From assembly GCA_015062205.1 (NCBI GenBank), contig SUVB01000056.1, positions 1 to 64,000 on the forward strand: 64,000 nucleotides of DNA. The letters are read 5' to 3'. The notes under the pieces are model-generated. The model had not been told where the DNA came from, ran no database searches, and saw only the letters and a list, made by a program, of their open reading frames with translations. Each line of letters begins with the position of its first letter. Positions within the stretch are counted from its first letter, which is position 1. Both the position numbers and the translations under genes were made by a program. Origin of the DNA: Desulfovibrio desulfuricans. GTDB lineage: Bacteria; Desulfobacterota; Desulfovibrionia; Desulfovibrionales; Desulfovibrionaceae. This document shows positions 26,394 to 34,771 of the stretch, one piece after another.

Positions 26394-27539
26394 ATGAAAC
26401 TGGGTACGATTCTTGCCGCGCTGGCCGGGGCCGCGCTCTGCTTTGGCGCGACGGGTCAGGCGCGGGCCGCTGACGCCGCGCCCATCAAGATAGGCGTCTA
26501 TCTTCCCCTGACCGGGCAGAACGCCTTTGGCGGCCAGCTGGAGTTGGAGGGCGTGCGCCTCGCCCAGAAAGAAATGCCCAAGGCGCTTGATCGCCCCGTG
26601 GAACTGGTGGTGGTGGACAACAAGTCCGACAAGGTGGAGGCGGCCAACGCCGTGAAACGCCTTGTGGAGCGGGATAAGGTCGTGGCCCTCATCGGTTCCT
26701 ACGGCTCTTCGCTGGCCATGGCCGGCGCGGAAGTGGCCGAAAAGGCCAAGATTCCCGGCGTGGGCACCTCCTGCACCAATCCTCTGGTGACGCAGGGCAA
26801 GAAATTCTACTTCCGCGCCTGCTTTATCGATCCCTATCAGGGCGCGGCCGCGGCCACCTATGCCTATGACACGCTCGGCTTCCGCAAGGCCGCCGTCCTC
26901 ATGGACATGACCAACGACTACGCCGTGGGGCTTTCCAGCTTCTTCTCCCGCTCCTTCAAGAAGCTGGGCGGCGAAGTGGTGGCCACGCTCAAGTACAGCT
27001 CCGGCGATCAGGACTTTACCGCGCAGCTTACCGAGCTCATCGCCAAAAAGCCCGACATCGTCTTCATGCCCGCGTACTTTGCCGAAGGGGCCATCATCAT
27101 GAAGCAGGCCCGCGAACTGGGCGCCACGTTCCGCCTCATGGGCGCGGACGCCATGGACAATCCCGACACGCTCAAGCTGGGCGGCAAGGCCGCAGAAGGC
27201 TTTTTGCACACCACCTTCCCCTATGATCCGGCCATGCCCAGCATGACCAACGAGGCAAAGCGCTTTACCGAAGCCTGGAAGGCCGCCTATCCGGACAAGG
27301 AAACCAACGTCAACGGCGCCCTGGGCTACAATACCTATTTCCTCATTGTGGACGCCATCAAGCGCGCCGGTTCGGCCGAACCCCAGGCCATTGCCAAGGC
27401 TCTGGCCGAAACAAGGGATCTGCCCACGGCGCTGGGCAAGCTTTCCATCAATGCCACCCACGACGCGGAAATGCCCGTGGGCATCATTGAATACAAGAAC
27501 GGCAAGCGCGTGTACGTGGGCGAAGTGACGCCCAAGTAG
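26394..27539 (+). CDS. livJ: Branched-chain amino acid ABC transporter substrate-binding protein
   Basis: 381 residues with a signal peptide (cleavage near ARAADAA). The mature N-terminus IKIGVYLPLTGQNAFGGQ is the classic opening of type I periplasmic leucine/amide-binding proteins, followed by VALIGSYGSSLAMAGAEVAE and VFMPAYFAEGAIIMKQARE. The start at 26394 is preceded by GGAGG; an ATG four codons upstream would bury that site. Permease and ATPase genes livHMGF follow after a terminator and a structured gap, which should give more binding protein than permease. Ligand choice (leucine, isoleucine, valine or another amide) cannot be read from the sequence. Confidence 0.93.
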   Translation: MKLGTILAALAGAALCFGATGQARAADAAPIKIGVYLPLTGQNAFGGQLELEGVRLAQKEMPKALDRPVELVVVDNKSDKVEAANAVKRLVERDKVVALIGSYGSSLAMAGAEVAEKAKIPGVGTSCTNPLVTQGKKFYFRACFIDPYQGAAAATYAYDTLGFRKAAVLMDMTNDYAVGLSSFFSRSFKKLGGEVVATLKYSSGDQDFTAQLTELIAKKPDIVFMPAYFAEGAIIMKQARELGATFRLMGADAMDNPDTLKLGGKAAEGFLHTTFPYDPAMPSMTNEAKRFTEAWKAAYPDKETNVNGALGYNTYFLIVDAIKRAGSAEPQAIAKALAETRDLPTALGKLSINATHDAEMPVGIIEYKNGKRVYVGEVTPK

Positions 27540-27554
27540 GTCTGTTCCCGTTCA

Positions 27555-27586
27555 GCCCCGCGGCGCAAACCGCCGCGGGGCGTTTT
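27555..27586 (+). terminator. Terminator or attenuator between livJ and livH
   Basis: GCCCCGCGGCG (27555-27565) pairs perfectly with CGCCGCGGGGC (27571-27581) across a CAAAC loop and is followed by GTTTTC. It lies 16 bases past the livJ stop. A partial stop here would explain a higher livJ output than livHMGF. Confidence 0.75.
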
Positions 27587-27628
27587 CGCGTCTTTCTTCC
27601 GCCCTGTGGGGGGAGCGGCGGGACATTG

Positions 27629-27728
27629 CGGATGCGCGGCATCCGTGAACCATCCCGGGAATTCTTTTAGGCATTCCACCACTGCGCGGAGCGCGCAGTG
27701 AGTCCATGCCGGGCGGCAGGCCGCCCGG
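27629..27728 (+). other. Structured spacer with three perfect hairpins upstream of livH
   Basis: Within 100 bases are CGGATGC/GCATCCG (27629-27645, loop GCG), CACTGCGCG/CGCGCAGTG (27680-27700, loop GAG) and CCGGGCGG/CCGCCCGG (27709-27728, loop CAGG). The 273-base gap between livJ and livH holds no gene that I can support. The structures may protect the livJ mRNA 3' end, form an RNA leader, or be an extragenic repeat family. Confidence 0.5.
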
Positions 27729-27812
27729 GCGTATGGGCATGCGCCGTTTACGGGCCGCCGCACAGACGCGTGCGGCCTGCCGTCGGCCCGCGCGGTCGCG
27801 CCGAGGTGACTC

Positions 27813-28706
27813 ATGAGCCTTGACATGTTTTTGCAGCACTGTTTCAACGCCCTGACCCTGGGCTCGCTCTATGCGCTGATCGCCATCGGCTACACCATGG
27901 TGTACGGCATCCTGCGGCTCATCAATTTCGCCCACGGCGATATCCTGATGGTGGGCGCGTACTTCGTGTTTTTCGGCACCTTCGCCTTCGGCTGGCCCTG
28001 GGGCGTGGCCGCCGTGGCCGCCGTGGCGGGCGCCAGCGTGCTGGGCATAGTGGTGGAAAAGGTGGCCTACCGGCCTCTGCGCGACGCCCCGCGCATCTCC
28101 GCGCTCATCAGCGCCATTGCCGTTTCCTTCTTTATCGAAAGCCTCGCCGTGGTGGTCTTTACCGGTCAGCCGCGCCCCGTGCTCCAGCCGGAATGGCTGA
28201 TTTCGGAATGGCAGGTGGGCGGCGTGCGCATCCTGCCGCTGACGGCCTTTGTGCCCGCCATGACCATCGTGCTGGTGGGCGTGCTGCTGTATGTGGTCTA
28301 TCGCACCAAGCCGGGCCTGGCCATGCGCGCCATTTCCAAGGATATCGAAACCACGCGTCTGCTGGGCGTCAAGGTGGACAACATCATAGCCCTGACCTTC
28401 GGCATCGGTTCGGCCCTGGCGGCGGCCTCGGGCATCATGTGGGCGCTGCGCTACCCGCAGGTGCATCCCTACATGGGCATCATGCCGGGCCTCAAGGCCT
28501 TTATCGCCGCCGTATTCGGCGGCATAGGCTCCATTCAGGGCGCGGTCATCGGCGGCGTGGCCCTGGGCTTCGTGGAAATCATGACCGTGGCTTTCATGCC
28601 CGAGCTTTCGGGCTACCGCGACGCGTTCGCCTTCGTGCTGCTGGTGCTGGTGCTGCTGTTCAAGCCCACGGGCCTCCTGGGCGAGAGCATGGAGGAGAAG
28701 ATCTGA
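27813..28706 (+). CDS. livH: Branched-chain amino acid ABC transporter permease LivH
   Basis: 297 residues and about eight membrane helices. The opening LTLGSLYALIAIGYTMVYGIL and LRLINFAHGDILMVGAY are diagnostic of LivH, and the EAA-like loop is LAMRAISKDIETTRLLGV. It forms the channel together with LivM. GAGGTG lies just upstream of the ATG. The stop overlaps the livM ATG (TGATG), so synthesis of the two permeases is coupled. Confidence 0.95.
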   Translation: MSLDMFLQHCFNALTLGSLYALIAIGYTMVYGILRLINFAHGDILMVGAYFVFFGTFAFGWPWGVAAVAAVAGASVLGIVVEKVAYRPLRDAPRISALISAIAVSFFIESLAVVVFTGQPRPVLQPEWLISEWQVGGVRILPLTAFVPAMTIVLVGVLLYVVYRTKPGLAMRAISKDIETTRLLGVKVDNIIALTFGIGSALAAASGIMWALRYPQVHPYMGIMPGLKAFIAAVFGGIGSIQGAVIGGVALGFVEIMTVAFMPELSGYRDAFAFVLLVLVLLFKPTGLLGESMEEKI

Positions 28707-29739
28707 TGCGCCCGGACAGAAACACCGTTCTGAGCATCGCGGTCATGCTGCTCTTCGGCCTCGCGCTCACCCAGGCCGAGAGCTTCCTTGGCGACTACCA
28801 GATATACATCGCCAAGCTCATCTTCATCAACGCCATCCTGGCCCTTTCGCTCAACCTCATCTACGGGTTCACCGGCCTGTTCTCGCTGGGGCACGCCGGC
28901 TTCATCGCCATCGGCGCCTATGTGTCGGCCCTGTGCATTCTGCCGCCGGAACAGAAGGAAATGATGTGGATTCTCGAACCCATCATCTGGCCCTTCTCCG
29001 AGCTGCTCACGCCCTTCTGGGTCTCCGTGCTGGCAGGCGGCTTTGTGGCGGCCGTGTGCGCCTTCGTCATTGCTGTGCCCGTGCTGCGTCTGGGCGACGA
29101 CTATCTGGGCATCGCCACTCTGGGCTTTGCGGAGATCATCCGCGTGGTCATCGTCAACGCCACGCCCATCACCAACGGCTCGCTGGGCATCAAGGGCATT
29201 CCGGGCCACGCCACGCTGCTCTCCTGTTACGGCTGGACGCTGTTCACCCTCATCGTGCTGGCCAGGCTTGTGTTCAGCAATTTCGGCAACGTGCTGCGCT
29301 GCATCCGCGACAACGAGATCGCCGCGCGCGTCATGGGCATCAACGTGTTCCGCTACAAGGTACTCTCCTTCTGTCTGGGCGCGTTCTTCGCGGGCGTGGG
29401 CGGGGCGCTGCTGGGCACGCATCTTTCCACCATCGACCCCAAGATGTTCAACTTCCTGCTGACGTTCAACGTGCTCATGTTCGTGGTGGCCGGCGGGCTC
29501 GGCTCGCTGACGGGCAGCCTGCTGGGGGCCACGGTCATCACCATCCTGCTGGAATGGCTGCGCGCCATAGAGGAACCCATGAACCTGGGCTTCATCGAAC
29601 TGCCGGGCATTCCCGGCATGCGCATGGTGGTCTTCTCGCTGGTGCTGCTGGCCATCATTCTGTATCGCCGTGAGGGCATCATGGGCACGCGGGAACTGAC
29701 CTGGAAGAGCCTCGGCGCATTCTTCAGGAGGGGCAAGGC

Positions 29740-29743
<4 letters not shown>
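28706..29743 (+). CDS. livM: Branched-chain amino acid ABC transporter permease LivM
   Basis: 345 residues and about nine to ten membrane helices. Typical stretches are LALSLNLIYGFTGLFSLGHAGF near the start, DDYLGIATLGFAEIIRVV and the cytoplasmic loop CIRDNEIAARVMGINVFRYK. It pairs with LivH in the inner membrane. The ATG at 28706 overlaps the livH stop and the end overlaps the livG ATG by four bases. Confidence 0.95.
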
Positions 29744-30561
<818 letters not shown>

Positions 30562-30564
30562 AGC

Positions 30565-31287
30565 ATGCTTGAAATTCGCGATCTCCATGTGCGCTACGGC
30601 GGCATCCAGGCTGTGCAGGGCGTGAGCCTGCGCATTCCCCGGGGCAGCATCGTCACGCTCATCGGGGCCAACGGCGCGGGCAAGAGCAGTATTATCCGCT
30701 CCATTGCAGGCCTGAACAAGACTGTCAGCGGCGCCATCGAACTGACCCGCAACGAGGGGGATGCGCCCGTCTCGCTCATGGGCCTCAAGCCGGAAGACAT
30801 GGTGCGCCGCGGCATCTCGCTTTCGCCCGAGGGGCGGCGCATCCTGCCGCACCTGACCGTGGAGGAGAATTTGCTGCTTGGCGCGTATTCGCGCTCGGAC
30901 AGGGATGAAATCCTGCACGATATGGAGCGGGTGTACAGTCTCTTTCCCCGCCTCAAGGAACGCAGCTGGCAGAAGGGCGGCACGCTTTCCGGCGGCGAGC
31001 AGCAGATGCTGGCCGTGGGCCGCGCGCTCATGAGCCGCCCGGATATGCTGATGCTGGACGAGCCCTCGCTGGGGCTGGCCCCCCTGCTGGTGCGCGAGAT
31101 TTTCGAAATCATCCGGCGCATCAACGAGGAAGGCAAGACCGTGCTGCTTGTGGAGCAGAACGCCTTCGCCGCGCTTTCCGTGGCTGATTACGCCTACATC
31201 CTTGAAGTGGGGCGGGTTGTGCTGGAAGGGCCCGGCAAGGAGCTGCTCGAAAATCCCAGGGTCAAGGAAGCCTATCTCGGCGGGTAG
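30565..31287 (+). CDS. livF: Branched-chain amino acid ABC transporter ATP-binding protein LivF
   Basis: 240 residues. It has Walker A GANGAGKSS, the signature LSGGEQQMLAVGRALMS, Walker B MLMLDEPSLGLAP and LLVEQNAFAALSVADYAY, all standard for LivF. It is the last gene of the Liv operon, 35 bases before the M16 protease gene. No terminator is visible in that short gap, so read-through is likely. Confidence 0.95.
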   Translation: MLEIRDLHVRYGGIQAVQGVSLRIPRGSIVTLIGANGAGKSSIIRSIAGLNKTVSGAIELTRNEGDAPVSLMGLKPEDMVRRGISLSPEGRRILPHLTVEENLLLGAYSRSDRDEILHDMERVYSLFPRLKERSWQKGGTLSGGEQQMLAVGRALMSRPDMLMLDEPSLGLAPLLVREIFEIIRRINEEGKTVLLVEQNAFAALSVADYAYILEVGRVVLEGPGKELLENPRVKEAYLGG

Positions 31288-31322
31288 GCCCGCCGCGATT
31301 CACCTATATATCAGGAGCAATC

Positions 31323-33941
31323 ATGCGATATATGTTTTTTTGGGCGGCAGCGTTGCTGCTCTGCCTGTCGGCCGGCACGGCCCAGGCCGCCCCGGGCGGC
31401 GAGCGGCTGCTCACGCGCCTGCCCAACGGGCTGACTGTCTGCATCATCAGGGATGCGCGTTTCCCCCTGGCGGCCACGCGGCTCTATGTGCGCACGGGTT
31501 CGGCCAATGAGGACGCGAAGCAGGCGGGCATCAGCCATCTGCTGGAGCATATGGTCTTCAAGGGCACGAATCACCGCCCCAAGGGGCGGATTGCCCGGGA
31601 TGTGGAGGCGCTGGGGGGATATCTCAACGCGGCCACCAGTTTTGACAAGACCTGGTTTATCACCGATATGCCTGCCGCGCACTGGCGCACGGGCATGGAC
31701 GTGGTCAAGGAAATGGCCTTCCAGGCCTCGCTGGACGCCAAGGAGCTGGAGGCGGAGAAGGAAGTGGTCATCTCCGAGCTGGAGCGCGACCAGGATTCCC
31801 CCACGCATCGCCTGTTTGAAGCCCTGCAGACGTCCGCCCTGCACGGCACGCCCTACGGGCGGCCCATCATCGGCTTCAGGGAAACGGTGCGCGCCGTCAC
31901 CGCCGAGGATCTGCGCGCCTATGTGCAACGCTGGTATCAGCCGCAGAACATGCTTCTGCTGGTGGCGGGCGACATTGAGCCGCAGGCCGTGCTGGACCAT
32001 GCCGCGAAGCTTTTCGGCGGGTTGAGCAACACGCACGAGTTTCCGGCCCCCGCGCCGGTCGACCTGCGGGGCGCGCCCGGCGGTCCCCGCGTGGAGGTGG
32101 TGCGCGGCCCCTGGAACAAGATATATCTGGGCATGGCCTTCCCGGCGCCGGCCCTGGGCGACCTGCGCTCCGTGGGGCTGGATGTGCTCTGCTATGCGCT
32201 GGGCGGCGACAGCGCTTCCGTGCTGCCTCTGGCCTACATGTACGACAAGCGCCTTGTGGACAATATCGACATGGGCAACATGAGCCTTGCCCGGGCCGGC
32301 ATGCTCTACCTGACCGCCACCCTGGCCCCCGAAAAGCTGGAAGAATTCTGGGGCAGTCTCACAGCGCGTCTGGCCCGCCTGAAGGCCGCGGAATTCAGAC
32401 CGGAAGCCCTGCAGCGCGCCCGCTACAACCTTGAGGATTCCCTGGATCGCTCTGCGGAGACGCTCTCCGGCCTGGCCTCCTGGGCGGGCACGGTGCAATT
32501 TGATCTGGGCGGGGAACAGGCGGAACGGAACCTGCGCTTTGCGCAGCGCAATGCGGACTTTGCCCAAGTGCAGGAGGCCATTGACCTCTGGCTGAATCCC
32601 TCGCTGTTGCGCGTGCGCGTGCTGGCTCCGGAACATGCAGACCTGCCCGATCTTGAGGCCGTACTGCAGAAAAACTGGCCCGGCCCGGCGGCCTCTGCTG
32701 CCGCCGCGCAACAAGGCGCTGCCGCCGGGCGGCGGGAAACGGTGAATCTGGGAAAGGGGCGCACGCTGATCCTCATTCCCGACGCCACCGTGCCCTATGT
32801 GTCGCTGGATTTCATGCAGCCGGGCGGCAATGCCCTGCTGACGCCACAGCAGCAGGGCCTGGCCGAACTGACCGCCCGCACCCTGACCGAGGGATGCGGC
32901 AAGATGGATTCGCCCGCCCTGAGCCGTTATCTGGCCGACAGGGCCGCCGAACTGGAGGCCCGGGCCGGGATACAGTCCTTCACGGTGTCGCTGACCGGTC
33001 CGTCCCGTTTCAATGCGGACTATTTTGCCCTGCTGGGCGACGTGCTGCGCAAGCCGCGCCTGGACGCCAGGGATGTGCGGCGGGAGGCGGAGGACGTCAA
33101 GGCAGCCATCCGTCAGCGTGCGGACAGGCCCACGGCCCTGCTGTTCTCCCGTCTGGGGCCCTTCCTCTACCCGGGGGGGCAGGTGTACGGCTATGATCCC
33201 CTGGGCACGGCGGCCAATCTTGACGCCTTCACTGCCAGGGATGTGCGCGCGTTCTGGAAGAAGCAGCTGGCCCAGTCCTGGACGCTTGCCGTGGCGGGCG
33301 ATTTTGACCGCGAGGCCGTGCTCGCCTTTGCCCGGAAACTGCCCGTGCCGGAGGCGTCGGAATTCCGGCTCGCGGCCCCTGCGTGGGGAACGGAAAAAAC
33401 GCTGGATCTGCATCTGCCGGGCCGCAATCAGGCCCATGTGCTGCAGGCCTTCAAGGCCGTGCCGCTCACACATCCCGACGCCCCGGCGCTGTCGCTGCTG
33501 CAGGCTGTGCTGGCGGGGCAGAGCGGTCTGCTGTTTACCCGGCTGCGCGACGAGCAGGGGCTTGGATATGTGGTCACGGCCATGTACAACGGCATGGCCG
33601 AGACGGGCCGCATGGTCTTTTACATCGGCTCCACGCCGGACAAGGTGGAGCAGGCCCGGCAGGGCTTTGCCGCCGTCATCGGCGACCTCAAGAGCAACCC
33701 CCTGCCTGCGGATCTGCTGGCGGCCGGGGCCAACAGCCTGCTGGGCGACTACCTGCGCAGCAGGCAGAGCCTGCATGCACGCGCGGGCGAGGCTGCTACG
33801 GAAGTCACGCTGGGGCTTCCCGAAGGGTTCGAGAAAAAGCTCATTGAGCGGGCCTCCGAACTCACGCCGGAAGACCTTCAGGCCGTCGCCCGCAAGTACC
33901 TGACGGAGGAGAACCGTTACGATATGACCCTGCTGCCGTAA
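31323..33941 (+). CDS. Exported M16-family zinc metalloprotease (two-domain)
   Basis: 872 residues with a signal peptide (cleavage near AQAAPGG). The inverted zinc motif H72-L-L-E75-H76 lies in ISHLLEHMVFKGT, and a downstream glutamate-rich helix (KEVVISELERDQDSP) supplies the third ligand. The second, inactive half ends with the R...Y substrate motif TRLRDEQGLGYVV. The length and order match pitrilysin-like enzymes that digest peptides in a closed chamber. The signal peptide puts it in the periplasm. It follows livF closely, so transport and peptide breakdown may share regulation, although that is inference. A strong terminator ends the gene. Confidence 0.93.
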   Translation: MRYMFFWAAALLLCLSAGTAQAAPGGERLLTRLPNGLTVCIIRDARFPLAATRLYVRTGSANEDAKQAGISHLLEHMVFKGTNHRPKGRIARDVEALGGYLNAATSFDKTWFITDMPAAHWRTGMDVVKEMAFQASLDAKELEAEKEVVISELERDQDSPTHRLFEALQTSALHGTPYGRPIIGFRETVRAVTAEDLRAYVQRWYQPQNMLLLVAGDIEPQAVLDHAAKLFGGLSNTHEFPAPAPVDLRGAPGGPRVEVVRGPWNKIYLGMAFPAPALGDLRSVGLDVLCYALGGDSASVLPLAYMYDKRLVDNIDMGNMSLARAGMLYLTATLAPEKLEEFWGSLTARLARLKAAEFRPEALQRARYNLEDSLDRSAETLSGLASWAGTVQFDLGGEQAERNLRFAQRNADFAQVQEAIDLWLNPSLLRVRVLAPEHADLPDLEAVLQKNWPGPAASAAAAQQGAAAGRRETVNLGKGRTLILIPDATVPYVSLDFMQPGGNALLTPQQQGLAELTARTLTEGCGKMDSPALSRYLADRAAELEARAGIQSFTVSLTGPSRFNADYFALLGDVLRKPRLDARDVRREAEDVKAAIRQRADRPTALLFSRLGPFLYPGGQVYGYDPLGTAANLDAFTARDVRAFWKKQLAQSWTLAVAGDFDREAVLAFARKLPVPEASEFRLAAPAWGTEKTLDLHLPGRNQAHVLQAFKAVPLTHPDAPALSLLQAVLAGQSGLLFTRLRDEQGLGYVVTAMYNGMAETGRMVFYIGSTPDKVEQARQGFAAVIGDLKSNPLPADLLAAGANSLLGDYLRSRQSLHARAGEAATEVTLGLPEGFEKKLIERASELTPEDLQAVARKYLTEENRYDMTLLP

Positions 33942-33985
33942 GATGCGGAGCAGATACCTTCAATCCGGCAACCGGACGACACCGG

Positions 33986-34039
33986 ACTGACGCCGCAGCC
34001 TGCGACAGCGGTACAGGCTGCGGCGTCAGTATTTTTTTT
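33986..34039 (+). terminator. Strong intrinsic terminator after the M16 protease gene
   Basis: A perfect 16-bp stem (33986-34001 against 34015-34030, beginning ACTGACGCCGCAGCCT) with a 13-base loop, followed by A and eight T (34032-34039). From here to about 34450 there are roughly 400 bases with no gene I can support. Confidence 0.95.
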
Positions 34040-34450
34040 GTAAAAACAGCATATTAAAAAAATGCAAAAAAAATTCGACGGGAAATTCCCGGATGGGGCG
34101 CATCTGCGGGATGTCAAGTGTCGGGTTGTCGTTGTTTTGCCCTTTGCCGTCTTGAAAGAGCTGTCCCGGCAGGCTACACTTTCCGGGTTCCACATGGATC
34201 GGCATCCCCGACGGAGTGCCTGAACGCCGTGTTCCGCTGCCCGGCAGGCAGCAGTGCTGCTGCAGTCCCTGCGATGCGCGCTGCCCGATGCCGACGGCAA
34301 ACGGCGACAGATGCTCCGCAAGCGGCGCAGTTTTGCTCCGGGCGAGAGGCGGCGTGAGCGACGCACACCGGCGCGGGGCTTTTTGTGAGAAATTTTGTCA
34401 GAAATGCCGTTGTATTGCTTTGAAGCTAGGAAGACTTTTTTTGCCGCCCG
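34040..34450. other. Intergenic stretch without a supported gene
   Basis: About 410 bases between the M16 terminator and the riboswitch promoter region. The left end is AT-rich (A-runs near 34055-34075) and the middle is GC-rich. Short frames here have no ribosome binding site or recognisable product. A palindrome GCAGCAGTGCTGCTGC at about 34248-34263 could bind a regulator. I see no tRNA or mobile-element ends. Confidence 0.4.
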
Positions 34451-34452
34451 CA

Positions 34453-34481
34453 TTGACAGTGGATAGTTCTTTTGAGATTTT
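34453..34481 (+). promoter_or_regulatory. Candidate promoter of the cobalamin riboswitch - nrdD transcript
   Basis: A perfect TTGACA at 34453-34458 and an AT-rich -10 region GATTTT at 34476-34481 with a 17-base spacer. Transcription would start near 34488, just before the riboswitch core. The -10 match is poor, so the exact start is uncertain. Confidence 0.4.
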
Positions 34482-34489
34482 CTAGAAAC

Positions 34490-34645
34490 TGAAAGCGCCA
34501 CTGGGCTTAATCGGGAATCCCGTGCGAATCGGGAGCGGACCCGCCGCCGTGAGCCTGAAAAAATCCGCTTTTCCCCGTGCGCCACTGGCTCTGCCGGGAA
34601 GGCCGAAAAGCGGAAGGCAAGCCGGAAGACCTGCTTTCACCGGAA
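34490..34645 (+). promoter_or_regulatory. Cobalamin (B12) riboswitch upstream of nrdD
   Basis: Conserved blocks of the cobalamin aptamer appear in order: GGGAATCCCGTGCGAATCGG (34513-34532), GAGCGGACCCGCC (34533-34545), the GTGAGCCTGAAA region, GCCACTGGCTCTGCCGGGAA (34581-34600), and the B12-box AAGCCGGAAGACCTGC (34619-34634). Adenosylcobalamin binding normally shuts off the downstream gene. Here that would switch off the oxygen-sensitive, B12-independent class III reductase when B12 is available for a class II enzyme. Exact ends are approximate. The expression platform lies in 34646-34771. Confidence 0.93.
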
Positions 34646-34687
34646 CCATTGCGGATATCGGCAACGGGTATTTGCCGGCATGCCGCC

Positions 34688-34707
34688 GGCGGGGCGAGCG
34701 CCCCGCC
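34688..34707 (+). promoter_or_regulatory. Hairpin in the expression platform between riboswitch and nrdD
   Basis: GGCGGGGC (34688-34695) pairs with GCCCCGCC (34700-34707) across a GAGC tetraloop. A second, shorter hairpin GTCGC/GCGAC follows at about 34714-34727. There is no long T-run after them. This suggests control of translation initiation or a Rho-type mechanism, not a classical terminator, but the alternative pairings have not been computed. Confidence 0.45.
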
Positions 34708-34771
34708 TGTTGCGTCGCGCCTGCGACGGGCCGCGGTTTCCGGTACAACATGTGAGGAGTTTGGAGCCGCC

